This document shows positions 17,379 through 26,244 of a stretch of 64,000 nucleotides of DNA, in pieces; the stretch's first letter is position 1; the number at the start of each line of letters is the position of its first letter. The position numbers and the translations under genes were made by a program. The stretch is from Aequorivita echinoideorum (GTDB taxonomy: Bacteria > Bacteroidota > Bacteroidia > Flavobacteriales > Flavobacteriaceae), in assembly GCF_018476645.1 (NCBI RefSeq), contig NZ_JAHCTB010000002.1, positions 124,001 through 188,000 of the forward strand, written 5' to 3'. The notes under the pieces were generated by a model. The model saw only the letters and a list, made by a program, of their open reading frames with translations. It made no database searches and was not told the DNA's origin.

Positions 17379-17410
17379 TTAGAACAATTAAATTAAAATA
17401 AACCCTACCT
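17379..17410 (-). promoter_or_regulatory. Putative ECF-sigma promoter, copy C (585-residue lipoprotein)
   Basis: Minus strand: AGGTAGGGT (17410-17402), exactly 16 bp, then GTTCTAA (17385-17379). Identical architecture to the copies before fecR and before the 499-residue lipoprotein. Confidence 0.7.
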
Positions 17411-17432
17411 CAAAAGTTGAAAAGTTTTTAAA

Positions 17433-17440
17433 TATATTTG
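17433..17440 (+). promoter_or_regulatory. Housekeeping -7 element of the ECF sigma gene
   Basis: TATATTTG matches TAnnTTTG. It overlaps the TTG codon at 17438, so that codon is unlikely to be the start, and ATG 17459 is preferred. A well-spaced -33 element is not evident. The sigma gene lacks the AGGTAGGGT-type promoter, so it appears not to be under its own control. Confidence 0.4.
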
Positions 17441-17458
17441 AAATCCATCAACCTAGTT

Positions 17459-17968
17459 ATGAAAAATACGGAAAATGTATGTGACGAGAGCACATTCAAC
17501 CTTTTGTATAAAATATATGGAAAGCCCATCTGGAGGTTTATATATATTAAATGTGGAAATTCCTCTCAGGCAGATGATTTGGTCCAAGAAGCCTATATAA
17601 AATTATGGCAAAATTGTGCCAAAGTTTCAAAAGAAAAGGCAAAATCCTTCTTATATACGGTATGCAACAATGCTTTTTTAAATCAAGTTGCACATAAAAA
17701 GGTTGTGCTTAAACATGCCAAAAGCCAACCAGAAAAAATAAATAACCATTCTCCCGAATTTTTAATGGAAGAATCACAATTTAGCGAAAAACTTAAAAAA
17801 TCCATTGAAAATCTCACTGAAGCCCAACGCACTGCTTTTTTGCTAAATAGAATTGAAGGTAAAAAATATTCTGAAATAGCAGAAATGCTTGATATTTCAA
17901 TAAAAGCAGTGGAAAAAAGAATGAGCCAAGCATTGGCAACACTCCGCAAGGAAATTGGAAATATTTAA
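17459..17968 (+). CDS. ECF-type RNA polymerase sigma factor (FecI-like)
   Basis: Sigma-70 family factor of 169 residues with the two-domain ECF layout. Region 2 (about 15-80) contains the core-binding motif SQADDLVQEAYIKLWQN. Region 4 (about 110-165) has the helix-turn-helix LTEAQRTAFLLNRIEGKKYS then EIAEMLDISIKAVEKRMSQA. Regions 1 and 3 are absent. It is followed by fecR and a TonB receptor with an STN domain, the classic cell-surface signalling order. Three flanking units share a matching promoter motif, so this protein is the natural candidate to read it (inference). Confidence 0.93.
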   Translation: MKNTENVCDESTFNLLYKIYGKPIWRFIYIKCGNSSQADDLVQEAYIKLWQNCAKVSKEKAKSFLYTVCNNAFLNQVAHKKVVLKHAKSQPEKINNHSPEFLMEESQFSEKLKKSIENLTEAQRTAFLLNRIEGKKYSEIAEMLDISIKAVEKRMSQALATLRKEIGNI

Positions 17969-17973
17969 TTTCA

Positions 17974-18005
17974 AGGTAGGGTATTTTGGCTCTACTTTGT
18001 TTTAG
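17974..18005 (+). promoter_or_regulatory. Putative ECF-sigma promoter, copy A (fecR-TonB receptor operon)
   Basis: AGGTAGGGT (17974-17982), exactly 16 bp, then GTTTTAG (17999-18005), with fecR starting at 18023. It lies in the sigma/fecR spacer, so fecR and the receptor can be induced separately from the sigma gene. Confidence 0.7.
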
Positions 18006-18022
18006 CTACGAATAAGATTATT

Positions 18023-18934
18023 ATGGAGAAAAATTACTTATTGCACAAATGGCTAAATAATGAGGCTTCACCTGAAGAACGTAAGCAGTTGGAAGAGGAT
18101 CCAGAATATGCTTCACATATTAAAATTGCCAACCTAAGTTCTCGATTTGAATTGCCGGATATGGATGTAGATTCAAATCTTAAAGCAATTTTAGAAAAAA
18201 GGAAACATGTTCGGCATATAAACAATAACACCATTTTTTCATATGCCTGGAAGGTCGCAGCTTTTTTGGCCGTTGTTTTCGCTACCTATTATTACACCAC
18301 CACACTTGACACTATGGTAGAATCAAAAATAGCTCAAACGGAAACTTTTCTATTGCCCGATAATTCTGAAGTTGTTTTGAATTCGGGATCAAAAATTACC
18401 TACAACAAAAAGAGATGGAACACTTCCCGTGAACTTTCATTGGAAGGTGAAGCGCACTTTAATGTGGCAAAAGGAAATAAATTCAGTGTTGCAACCGTTG
18501 AAGGAATTGTAAGTGTTCTGGGAACAAAATTTAATGTTCGCGCAAGGGAAGGCGCACTTTCAGTTTCTTGTTATGAAGGATTGGTAAGCGTAGCTTTTGC
18601 GGATACTGTTCTACAGGTTTCTGCTGGGAATGAAGTTTATATAAAGGATGGAAAATTAGCCCTTAACCGAGAGGTCCAACAAACCAGTCCAACTTGGTTT
18701 CTGAGTGAAAGTTCTTTCAGAAATGAGAGTTTGACTACGGTTATAAAAGAACTTGAGAGACAATACCCGATAAAAGTGACCTTAGAAAATGTGAATTTTG
18801 AAAAAAAATTCACTGGCAGCTTCACACATTCCAATCTCGATTTAGCATTACAAGCCATTTGCGAGCCACTTAATCTACAATATAAATTAGGAAAAAAAGG
18901 AATAGTATATATTAATGCCAAAAATAGCAACTAG
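18023..18934 (+). CDS. FecR-family anti-sigma factor/transducer
   Basis: Inner-membrane regulator of 303 residues. A cytoplasmic N-terminal anti-sigma region (LLHKWLNNEASPEERKQLEE) is followed by one membrane segment (about 72-92, YAWKVAAFLAVVFATYYYT). The periplasmic FecR domain (about 105-215) contains TFLLPDNSEVVLNSGSKI, LSLEGEAHFNVAK and VSVLGTKFNVRA. The C-terminal DUF4974 domain (about 225-300: LTTVIKELERQYPIKVTLEN) normally contacts the receptor's N-terminal domain. It overlaps the receptor gene by 20 nt, so they are co-translated. In this family it relays receptor occupancy to the cognate sigma factor. Confidence 0.93.
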   Translation: MEKNYLLHKWLNNEASPEERKQLEEDPEYASHIKIANLSSRFELPDMDVDSNLKAILEKRKHVRHINNNTIFSYAWKVAAFLAVVFATYYYTTTLDTMVESKIAQTETFLLPDNSEVVLNSGSKITYNKKRWNTSRELSLEGEAHFNVAKGNKFSVATVEGIVSVLGTKFNVRAREGALSVSCYEGLVSVAFADTVLQVSAGNEVYIKDGKLALNREVQQTSPTWFLSESSFRNESLTTVIKELERQYPIKVTLENVNFEKKFTGSFTHSNLDLALQAICEPLNLQYKLGKKGIVYINAKNSN

Positions 18935-21476
18935 CTATAAAAAACTTATTTTCATTTCAATATTTATTGTCTTGGGAATAAAATCCTTTGGACAGAAAAT
19001 TGAAGAGACCACCCTATTGTCCTACATTACTTACGTGGAAAAAAAGTTTTCGGTTCGTTTCTCTTACGTTACGGAAGAGGTTGAAAAAATTAGGATAAAA
19101 CCGTTATCAGAAGAAAAAGAAACGGTAGAAAACATTCTATCCCATCTGCAGAGCAATACACCATTACGCTATCACCGCATAAATGAGCGATACATATCTA
19201 TAGCTCTTCCCAATGATGAAAATCATCTTTGTGTCCAACTTAAGGATTTTGAGACCCAATTACCTCTGGAGGGCGCCACTATTCTTTTAGGAGATGGGCC
19301 GTATAGAACCACTTCAAATGCTGAAGGATTTTTTTTCATTCCAGCCCAGCATATTAATTCATTATACTCAATATCATTTGTAGGATATAGGACCATTGAA
19401 GGGAATACTTCAGATTTATCAAGAGAATGTACCATTATATTACTCAGAACTAGCGTGTTTGAACTGGATGCTGTGGTGGTAAAGAATATTTTTACCAATG
19501 GTATCAATAAAAACCTAGATGGATCCATAAGGATTGTTACAGAAAACTTTGGACTTTTACCTGGACAAGTAGAAGATGATATTCTACAGATAACACAAGC
19601 GCTTCCGGGGATTACAAGTGTTGACGAAACAATTTCAAACATCAACATTCGAGGTGGTACTCATGATGAAACCCTAATGCTCTGGGACGATATAAAAATG
19701 TATCAAACCGGACATTTTTTCGGGCTTATATCTGCCGTAAATCCAGATATTACAAAAAATGTTACCGTTCACAAAAACGGTACGAACATAAGGTATGGCG
19801 AAGGGGTTTCAGGAGTAATATCCATGAAACCAAATAACAAAATCCCGAACGAAACGCAAGCTGGAATCGGTGCCAATTTGATGAATATTAATGCATTTTT
19901 GGAAATGCCCATTTCCAAAAAACTTGGGTTACAAATTGCAGCCAGAAAATCGATAAATGAATTTTTTGAGTCTCCCATCTATAGAAATTATACCAGCCGG
20001 ATTTTTCAGGATAGTGAAATTTCAGATATTGAAGACTCGGAAAGCAATATTCAAATAACTACTGATGAAGATTTTGGGTTTTATGACATAAGCACAAAAA
20101 TGTTGTGGAAAATATCGGAAAAGGATCTTATTGAATTTAGCGCATTGACTATAGATAATTCACTTGATTTTACCGAAACTGTTTCTGTCAATTCACAGTC
20201 AAAAACCAGTAAACTTGACCAAAGAAGTATTTTGGGGGGGCTTAGCTGGCAACATACTTTAAATGATAATGCCGAGTTAACAGCATCCACATACAGCACA
20301 TACTATCTTTTAGACGCTATAAAAAAGGATATATTTACGGCACAAGAACAAATTCAAAAAAATGAAGTCTTGGAAACCGGTATTAAATTGGAGTCAAATG
20401 TAGGCTTTTCAGAATCCTGGATTCTTCAGGGTGGTTATCATTTCTCGGAAATTGGAATTGCAAATACCCAAGACGTGAATCTGCCCAGGTTTAGGGACTA
20501 TGAAAAAAAAGTTTTACGCACCCATGCATTATTTGCAGGCTTGGATTACGTAGCGCCAAATAAAAAAACATTCTTGTTCAGTGGAGCACGAATCAATTAT
20601 TTTTCAAAATTTGAAAAATATAGAGTTGAACCCCGTTTGACTATAAATCAAAAAGTTGGGTATGGGTTTGCTGTCGAGATAATGGGTGAGTTTAAAAGCC
20701 AGGCCACTACCCAGCGAATTGATTTTGATAGTGATTTTTTGGGCATCGAGAAACGGAGATGGGTTTTGGCAGATGGGGAAGAAATTCCAATACTAACTAG
20801 TAAGCAAATCTCCCTGGGGCTTATTTATAACAAAAGAGATCTATTTTTAAACTTGGAAGGATTTTACAAAAGGGTTGATAATATTAATAGCGCAAACCAA
20901 GGTCTTCAAAATCAATATCAATTTACAAAAGCAATAGGTAATTATTCGGTTCGAGGCATAGAGTGTACACTAAACAAAAAAACTGGCGCATTAAGTACTT
21001 GGATTAGTTACACTTATAGTAATAACCAGTATAACTTTGAAACTTTGGAACCGAAAATTTTTCCCAACAATTTAGACGTGCAACATGCTGCTACTTTAGC
21101 TGGGACCTATGTGTATAAATCCTTAAAAATAGCATTGGGGGTAAACTGGCACAGCGGAAAACCGTATACAATTCCCCTAGAAAATACTGAAACAGAAATT
21201 GTGGGGGGAATACCAATCATAAAATATGATAGTCCACATCAACAAAGATTACCGCATTATTTTAGAACCGATTTATCTGCCGAGTATAACTGGAAATTTT
21301 CATCTAGAACAAGTGGAAAGCTAAATTTGGCACTTCTAAATATTCTTAATAGGGAGAACATTTTGAATATTCGTTACTCAGTTGCGAGAAACGAAAATAA
21401 TGTAACAACCGTAAATAAGATAGAAGAAATTTCTTTGGGCATTACACCAAATGTCTCTTTCCAAGTTTTTTTTTAA
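18915..21476 (+). CDS. Signal-transducing TonB-dependent receptor with STN domain
   Basis: Outer-membrane receptor of 853 residues. Order: signal peptide (about 1-27), STN domain (about 30-98; FSVRFSYVTEEVEKIRIKPL) that signals to FecR in FecA-like systems, a carboxypeptidase-regulatory-like domain (about 105-178), a plug (about 190-320; QALPGITSVDETISNINIRG, LMLWDDIKMYQ) and a beta-barrel ending in Phe. There is no SusD partner, so a glycan utilisation locus is unlikely. Together with the sigma factor and FecR it forms a surface-sensing trio; the A/B-repeat lipoproteins across the divergent promoter region are its probable output or partners. The ligand is unknown. Confidence 0.93.
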   Translation: MPKIATSYKKLIFISIFIVLGIKSFGQKIEETTLLSYITYVEKKFSVRFSYVTEEVEKIRIKPLSEEKETVENILSHLQSNTPLRYHRINERYISIALPNDENHLCVQLKDFETQLPLEGATILLGDGPYRTTSNAEGFFFIPAQHINSLYSISFVGYRTIEGNTSDLSRECTIILLRTSVFELDAVVVKNIFTNGINKNLDGSIRIVTENFGLLPGQVEDDILQITQALPGITSVDETISNINIRGGTHDETLMLWDDIKMYQTGHFFGLISAVNPDITKNVTVHKNGTNIRYGEGVSGVISMKPNNKIPNETQAGIGANLMNINAFLEMPISKKLGLQIAARKSINEFFESPIYRNYTSRIFQDSEISDIEDSESNIQITTDEDFGFYDISTKMLWKISEKDLIEFSALTIDNSLDFTETVSVNSQSKTSKLDQRSILGGLSWQHTLNDNAELTASTYSTYYLLDAIKKDIFTAQEQIQKNEVLETGIKLESNVGFSESWILQGGYHFSEIGIANTQDVNLPRFRDYEKKVLRTHALFAGLDYVAPNKKTFLFSGARINYFSKFEKYRVEPRLTINQKVGYGFAVEIMGEFKSQATTQRIDFDSDFLGIEKRRWVLADGEEIPILTSKQISLGLIYNKRDLFLNLEGFYKRVDNINSANQGLQNQYQFTKAIGNYSVRGIECTLNKKTGALSTWISYTYSNNQYNFETLEPKIFPNNLDVQHAATLAGTYVYKSLKIALGVNWHSGKPYTIPLENTETEIVGGIPIIKYDSPHQQRLPHYFRTDLSAEYNWKFSSRTSGKLNLALLNILNRENILNIRYSVARNENNVTTVNKIEEISLGITPNVSFQVFF

Positions 21477-21481
21477 AAATT

Positions 21482-23257
21482 CTACATCCGCTCCGGAACG
21501 TCTATTCCCAAAAGACTGAATGCGCTTTTTATTACCTCGGCAACCGCCGCGGAAAGTTTTATTCGGAATAATTTTTCCTGTTCATTGTCCGTGGCCAAAA
21601 TAGGTACATTTTGGTAAAAACTATTGAATTCCTTCACAAGATCGTATGTGTAGTTTGCAATGAGAGCCGGACTGTAATTTTCTGCCGCCAATTGAATGGT
21701 ATCCGGATATTGCTGAATTATTTTTATGAGTTCCTTTTCTTTGGCATGTATTTTTATGGATGTTAGGTCGAGGGCAGTAGAAACTTTTCCAGCCTTTCGG
21801 AGAATGGACTGGATCCGCGCATAGGTATATTGAATAAAGGGCCCCGTGTTCCCTTGAAAATCGACACTTTCTTCCGGGTTGAAAAGAATCCGCTTTTTTG
21901 GATCTACTTTCAAAATATAATATTTAAGTGCACCAAGACCAATCATTTTGTAAAGTGCCTCTTTTTCTTCTATTGAAAAATCATCAATCTTTCCAAGTTC
22001 CTCTGAAATTTTTCGGGCTGTCTCTGTCATTTGTTCAATTAAATCATCTGCATCCACTACAGTTCCCTCGCGGCTTTTCATTTTTCCCGAAGGCAAATCA
22101 ACCATTCCGTAACTTAAATGGAACAGATTTTCTGCCCAGCTATACCCCAATTTTTTCAGAATAAGAAATAACACCTTGAAATGGTAATCCTGCTCATTAC
22201 CAACGGTATATATCATCCCGCCAACGTCCGGATGGTCCTTTACGCGCTGTACTGCGGTGCCTATGTCCTGCGTCATATAAACAGCGGTTCCATCACTCCG
22301 CAATACCAGTTTTTCATCAAGGCCTTCTTCGGTAAGATCGCACCAAATGGAGCCATCATCCTTCATAAAAAATACACCTTTTTTAATGCCTTCTTCAATA
22401 ATATCCTTGCCCAGCAAATAAGTATCGCTTTCATAATAATAGAAATCGAAATCAACGCCTATATTTTTATAAGTTTCCTCAAAACCAGCATATACCCAAC
22501 CGTTCATTTTATTCCAAAGCGCAACGGTTTCCTCATCGCCAGCTTCCCATTTACGCAGCATTTCCTGCGCTTCCTTTATAAGTGGTGCTTGGGCTTTCGC
22601 TTCCTCTTCCGTTTTTCCAATTTCCTTTAAGGCCTGAATTTCCTTTTTATATTCCTGATCAAATTTCACATAATAATTACCCACCAACTTGTCGCCTTTT
22701 AAATTAGTGGTAGCTGGAGTCTCTTCATTTCCAAACTTTTCCCAGGCAAGCATACTTTTACAGATATGAATTCCACGGTCGTTGATAATCTGGGTTTTGT
22801 ACACTTTTTTCCCAGCCGCTTTTTCAATTTCGGCTACTGAATATCCCAAAAGAACATTGCGAACGTGGCCCAAATGCAACGGCTTATTGGTGTTTGGCGA
22901 AGAATATTCAACCATTATGGCTGTGTCTCCCTGCGGAACTTTTCCGAATGTGGAAAAATCCTGAACCGAATTGAAAAATTCCAGATAATACGCATCGCTT
23001 AAAACAAGATTCAAAAACCCCTGAACCACATTGAATTTTGAAATCTCCGCTACGTTCTCAACCAAAAACGCTCCAATTGCCTCGCCTATTTGTACGGGAT
23101 TTCCCTTAACAACACGCAACATCGGGAAAACCACTGCGGTAATATCACCTTCAAAATCCTTCCGGGTTGTCTGTAATTCAACAGACTCTAGCGTTGCGCC
23201 ATAGATTTTTTCAACGGCATTTTTAATTTCAGATTCTATTTTTTGCTGAAGTTTCAT
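21482..23257 (-). CDS. argS: Arginyl-tRNA synthetase
   Basis: Class I synthetase of 591 residues that charges tRNA-Arg. The N-terminal Add1 domain (about 1-90) is followed by the catalytic Rossmann fold with the HIGH-type signature SPNTNKPLHLGHVRN (about 118-132) and the KMSKS-equivalent GKMKSREG (about 390). The C-terminal DALR anticodon-binding domain ends LLGIDVPERM, typical of ArgS. A -7 element TATCTTTG (minus 23286-23279) lies about 25 nt before ATG 23257. It converges with the TonB receptor, 5 bp apart. Confidence 0.97.
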   Translation of the reverse strand: MKLQQKIESEIKNAVEKIYGATLESVELQTTRKDFEGDITAVVFPMLRVVKGNPVQIGEAIGAFLVENVAEISKFNVVQGFLNLVLSDAYYLEFFNSVQDFSTFGKVPQGDTAIMVEYSSPNTNKPLHLGHVRNVLLGYSVAEIEKAAGKKVYKTQIINDRGIHICKSMLAWEKFGNEETPATTNLKGDKLVGNYYVKFDQEYKKEIQALKEIGKTEEEAKAQAPLIKEAQEMLRKWEAGDEETVALWNKMNGWVYAGFEETYKNIGVDFDFYYYESDTYLLGKDIIEEGIKKGVFFMKDDGSIWCDLTEEGLDEKLVLRSDGTAVYMTQDIGTAVQRVKDHPDVGGMIYTVGNEQDYHFKVLFLILKKLGYSWAENLFHLSYGMVDLPSGKMKSREGTVVDADDLIEQMTETARKISEELGKIDDFSIEEKEALYKMIGLGALKYYILKVDPKKRILFNPEESVDFQGNTGPFIQYTYARIQSILRKAGKVSTALDLTSIKIHAKEKELIKIIQQYPDTIQLAAENYSPALIANYTYDLVKEFNSFYQNVPILATDNEQEKLFRIKLSAAVAEVIKSAFSLLGIDVPERM

Positions 23258-23304
23258 GTAGCTGGAAATTTAAAAGCGCAAAGATACCCATTTTTAAATT
23301 TGAA

Positions 23305-23778
23305 ATGTTTGGCAATAAAGTATCTTTAAAGGAAAAAATGCTGCTGAACCTATCCTACAACGATAAAGAAATTAAACGCCAAATTGAAGCGGAATTGGGA
23401 AAACCCTTTGGGTTGCGCGAGCGAATTAAAATGCGCGGAAACGGTTCCCCAAAATTGATACTGAAAGAAGCCAGTGAGGAAATTACACAGCTGATGGCGC
23501 GCGATAAAAACAGAAACGTGTGCAATATTGAAATGAGGCCGAATGGGATTATAATCGGTTTCAGAAGCAAACTTGAGAATTATGGGTTGATTGTTCCGTA
23601 CAGAAAATTGGTGATTTTTAAAGGAAATTCAGATGAATATACCCTTTATAAGGACAACCATTTTTTTAGGATAATTGCCGGAAAAAAAGATGTGGCGGTG
23701 CATAATTTCATGAAAAAACTTTTGGAAGCCAAGGCCGCAGCAACGCCACAAAATCCAGATTTTGGCGACATTGCTTAA
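23305..23778 (+). CDS. Conserved hypothetical cytoplasmic protein
   Basis: Protein of 157 residues with no signal peptide or membrane segment. The N-terminus is basic and helical (KEKMLLNLSYNDKEIKRQIE), the middle strand-rich (NVCNIEMRPNGIIIGFRSKL, YGLIVPYRKLVIFKGNSDEY), resembling a PH-like or cystatin-like small domain. I do not recognise a named family. It is divergent from argS. A TAAATTTG element (23295-23302) sits only 3 nt before ATG 23305, so if that promoter is used translation begins at a later ATG (23338, MLLNLSYND) or elsewhere. Confidence 0.65.
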   Translation: MFGNKVSLKEKMLLNLSYNDKEIKRQIEAELGKPFGLRERIKMRGNGSPKLILKEASEEITQLMARDKNRNVCNIEMRPNGIIIGFRSKLENYGLIVPYRKLVIFKGNSDEYTLYKDNHFFRIIAGKKDVAVHNFMKKLLEAKAAATPQNPDFGDIA

Positions 23779-23844
23779 TAACCGTTTGGTAATCTAGCGG
23801 TAAACTTGGGAGAGAAAAAGCATATTTTCTTTGCCGAAAAAACA

Positions 23845-24477
23845 ATGGACATTTTTTTATATGTTTTTGCCGCTCTTTTTTCGGTAATCAATCCCTTGGG
23901 CACGGTACCCGTTTTCGTTGGGCTTACGAGTGATGAAAGTGCGGAGGAGCGCAATAAAACATCTTTACTTACTACAGTAAATGTGGTTGTAATCTTGATA
24001 ATTTCATTTTTTGCGGGTACTTATTTATTGGCTTTCTTCGGAATAAGCCTGAACGCTTTGCGAATTGCCGGCGGAATGATAATAGTAACTTCCGGTTTTG
24101 CCCTGCTTACGGGAACATTTTCAAAACATAAAGGGATGAAAAACAAACGGGTGATGAAAGATCTGGACAAGCGCGAGAAATTTTCATTAACGCCGCTCGC
24201 AATCCCTATGCTTGCTGGTCCGGGGTCTATTTCTTTATTAATTACATTCAATCAAAAATACCAGACAACCACTTCAATAATCTATGTATTGCTCGCAGTT
24301 TTGGCCGTGGGCGTTGCAACATTCATAATTTTAAGAAGTGCGCATTACATCACCAAGTTTTTGGGAGCCTCTGGCATCAATGCCATTTCAAGGATTGTAG
24401 GGTTTATTGTCATTTCCATTGGCGTGGAATATATTGCGGCAGCGGTAATGGCTATTTTAAAAACGCTGAATTCCTAA
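23845..24477 (+). CDS. MarC/NAAT-family integral membrane protein
   Basis: Protein of 211 residues with six predicted membrane segments and the MarC-family signatures SVINPLGTVPVFVGLT at the first helix and FSLTPLAIPMLAGPGSIS in the middle re-entrant region. Family members are multipass inner-membrane proteins, often called UPF0056, with unproven transport function. The longer frame from 23806 adds a polar stretch before the first helix and is unlikely; ATG 23845 begins directly at the membrane segment. Its end overlaps the convergent small membrane gene by 4 nt. Confidence 0.88.
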   Translation: MDIFLYVFAALFSVINPLGTVPVFVGLTSDESAEERNKTSLLTTVNVVVILIISFFAGTYLLAFFGISLNALRIAGGMIIVTSGFALLTGTFSKHKGMKNKRVMKDLDKREKFSLTPLAIPMLAGPGSISLLITFNQKYQTTTSIIYVLLAVLAVGVATFIILRSAHYITKFLGASGINAISRIVGFIVISIGVEYIAAAVMAILKTLNS

Positions 24478-24680
24478 CGCCTGTTTTTTACCAAAATCCC
24501 AGCCAATAAAGCTAGGACGCCAATGCCTATCATCCCCAAGGTCTGGTTGGTAATACCTTCCCGCGCATTTACTTCAATGGGGCCCACATCTATTACGGCT
24601 TGCGGAACAAAGGCATTGTAAAGGCCAAAAATTATAAGCGCCACACCTGCAATAAGCAACACAATTTTGAGGATTTTCAT
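24474..24680 (-). CDS. Small two-helix membrane protein
   Basis: Protein of 68 residues: helix 1 (ILKIVLLIAGVALIIFGLYN), a short polar loop containing VDVGPIEVNAREG, helix 2 (TLGMIGIGVLALLAGILV), and a basic tail KNRR. The loop pattern is seen in small DUF3185-like or DUF-type bacterial membrane proteins, but I do not assign one. It is convergent with marC and monocistronic. Confidence 0.65.
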   Translation of the reverse strand: MKILKIVLLIAGVALIIFGLYNAFVPQAVIDVGPIEVNAREGITNQTLGMIGIGVLALLAGILVKNRR

Positions 24681-24804
24681 TGAAATTATCGGTTTTAGCT
24701 GAAGTTTTAAAGATAGTATTTTGCGCTTCAGAAATGCTTATAACTTAACGGGTTTTTAACTTCTGTTGTATATTTTAGATATATCTTTAAACAAAACTTC
24801 TATT

Positions 24805-26244
24805 TTGAAAATTCTACTCACAGGTGCAAACGGTTATATTGGGATGCGTCTTTTACCCGAACTTTTAAAGGCAGGACACGACATTATTTGCTGCGTACGC
24901 GATAAAAATAGGTTGCCTTTGGAACCGGAAACTTCAAAAAAAGTAACGGTTTATGAAATTGATTTCGCAAAAGAGCCAGACCGAACCGATTTTCCAAAAA
25001 ACATAGATATTGCATATTACCTCATCCATTCCATGAGTGGAGGCGATAAGGATTTTACTGAAATTGAAAAGAAATCGGCAGAAAACTTCAATAAGTATAT
25101 GGCCGAAACCACCGTAAACCAAGTAATTTATTTGAGCGGTATGGTAAATGAGGACGAATTATCCAAACATCTGTCTTCCCGAAAAAAAGTGGAAGAGATT
25201 CTTTACACGGGCAATTTCAACCTCACCGTTCTTCGAGCGGGAATCGTGGTGGGCAGTGGAAGTTCTTCGTTTGAAATTATTAGGGATTTGTGTGAAAAAC
25301 TGCCTGTGATGATTGCCCCAAAATGGCTAAAAACCCGAATCCAGCCTATTGCCATTCGTGATGTAATTTCATTTTTAACGGGGGTACTAAACAGGGAGGA
25401 ATGTTATAATAAATCCTTTGATATTGGCGGGCCAGATGTGCTTACTTACAAGCAAATGCTTTTAAAATATTCTGAGATAAGGGATCTGCACCTCACCATT
25501 ATTTCCGTTCCGTTTATGTCGCCACGGCTTTCTTCGTATTGGCTATATTTTGTGACCTCAACATCCTATAAACTTGCGGTAAATCTGGTAAACAGCATGA
25601 AAACCGAAGTTGTTGCCCGGGATAACAAATTGCAAAAAATACTGAAAATCAATCCTATTACGTATGAAGAAGCTATAAAAAAGGCGTTCACAAAAATTGA
25701 ACAAAATTTGGTGATTTCCAGTTGGAAGGATTCTATGGTGGCGGGCAGATTGAGTGGTTTGAAAGATTACATCCAAGTACCAAAATACGGTTGTTTGAAA
25801 GATAAAAAAGTTATAAAGGTTGAAAACCCAGATAAAGTTTTGGATAACATTTGGGCAATCGGCGGGACGCGCGGTTGGTATTATGGAAATTTTCTTTGGA
25901 AAACCCGTGGATTTTTGGATAAAATTGTAGGTGGGGTAGGTTTGCGAAGGGGCCGCACGCATTCACAGAAAATTTTTACGGGAGATGTTATCGATTTTTG
26001 GCGCGTTCTCTACGCAGACCGCGAATCTAGACGGCTACTTTTGTTCGCTGAAATGAAATTGCCCGGCGAGGCGTGGCTGGAATTCTGTATTAATGATAAA
26101 AATGAATTGATACAAACGGCGACCTTCCGGCCAAAAGGACTTTGGGGCAGACTGTACTGGTATTTGATGCTTCCCTTTCATTATTTTATATTTGGTGGAA
26201 TGATTAAAAACATAACCTCATTCCAACCGAAAGAACTAATTTGA
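24805..26244 (+). CDS. SDR-type NAD(P)-binding protein fused to DUF2867
   Basis: Protein of 479 residues. The N-terminal extended SDR/NmrA-like domain (about 1-290) opens with the nucleotide motif LTGANGYIG, followed by CVRD, YLIHSM and YLSGMVNE. The C-terminal DUF2867 domain (about 320-475) shows IGGTRGWYYGNFLWKTRGFL and WRVLYADRESRRLLLFAEMK, and ends in a hydrophobic stretch. This fusion is widespread but its substrate is unknown. Start: TTG 24805 places the Rossmann strand at the N-terminus; TTG 24766 would add 13 residues. The end overlaps the BCCT transporter start by 4 nt, so they are co-transcribed. Confidence 0.85.
   Translation: MKILLTGANGYIGMRLLPELLKAGHDIICCVRDKNRLPLEPETSKKVTVYEIDFAKEPDRTDFPKNIDIAYYLIHSMSGGDKDFTEIEKKSAENFNKYMAETTVNQVIYLSGMVNEDELSKHLSSRKKVEEILYTGNFNLTVLRAGIVVGSGSSSFEIIRDLCEKLPVMIAPKWLKTRIQPIAIRDVISFLTGVLNREECYNKSFDIGGPDVLTYKQMLLKYSEIRDLHLTIISVPFMSPRLSSYWLYFVTSTSYKLAVNLVNSMKTEVVARDNKLQKILKINPITYEEAIKKAFTKIEQNLVISSWKDSMVAGRLSGLKDYIQVPKYGCLKDKKVIKVENPDKVLDNIWAIGGTRGWYYGNFLWKTRGFLDKIVGGVGLRRGRTHSQKIFTGDVIDFWRVLYADRESRRLLLFAEMKLPGEAWLEFCINDKNELIQTATFRPKGLWGRLYWYLMLPFHYFIFGGMIKNITSFQPKELI

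Noticed and set aside
17438-17458. TTG start seven codons upstream for the sigma factor
   Set aside because: It overlaps the TATATTTG promoter element, so transcripts would begin after it; ATG 17459 fits.
17459-21476. Polysaccharide utilisation locus
   Set aside because: No SusD and no glycoside hydrolases accompany the receptor.
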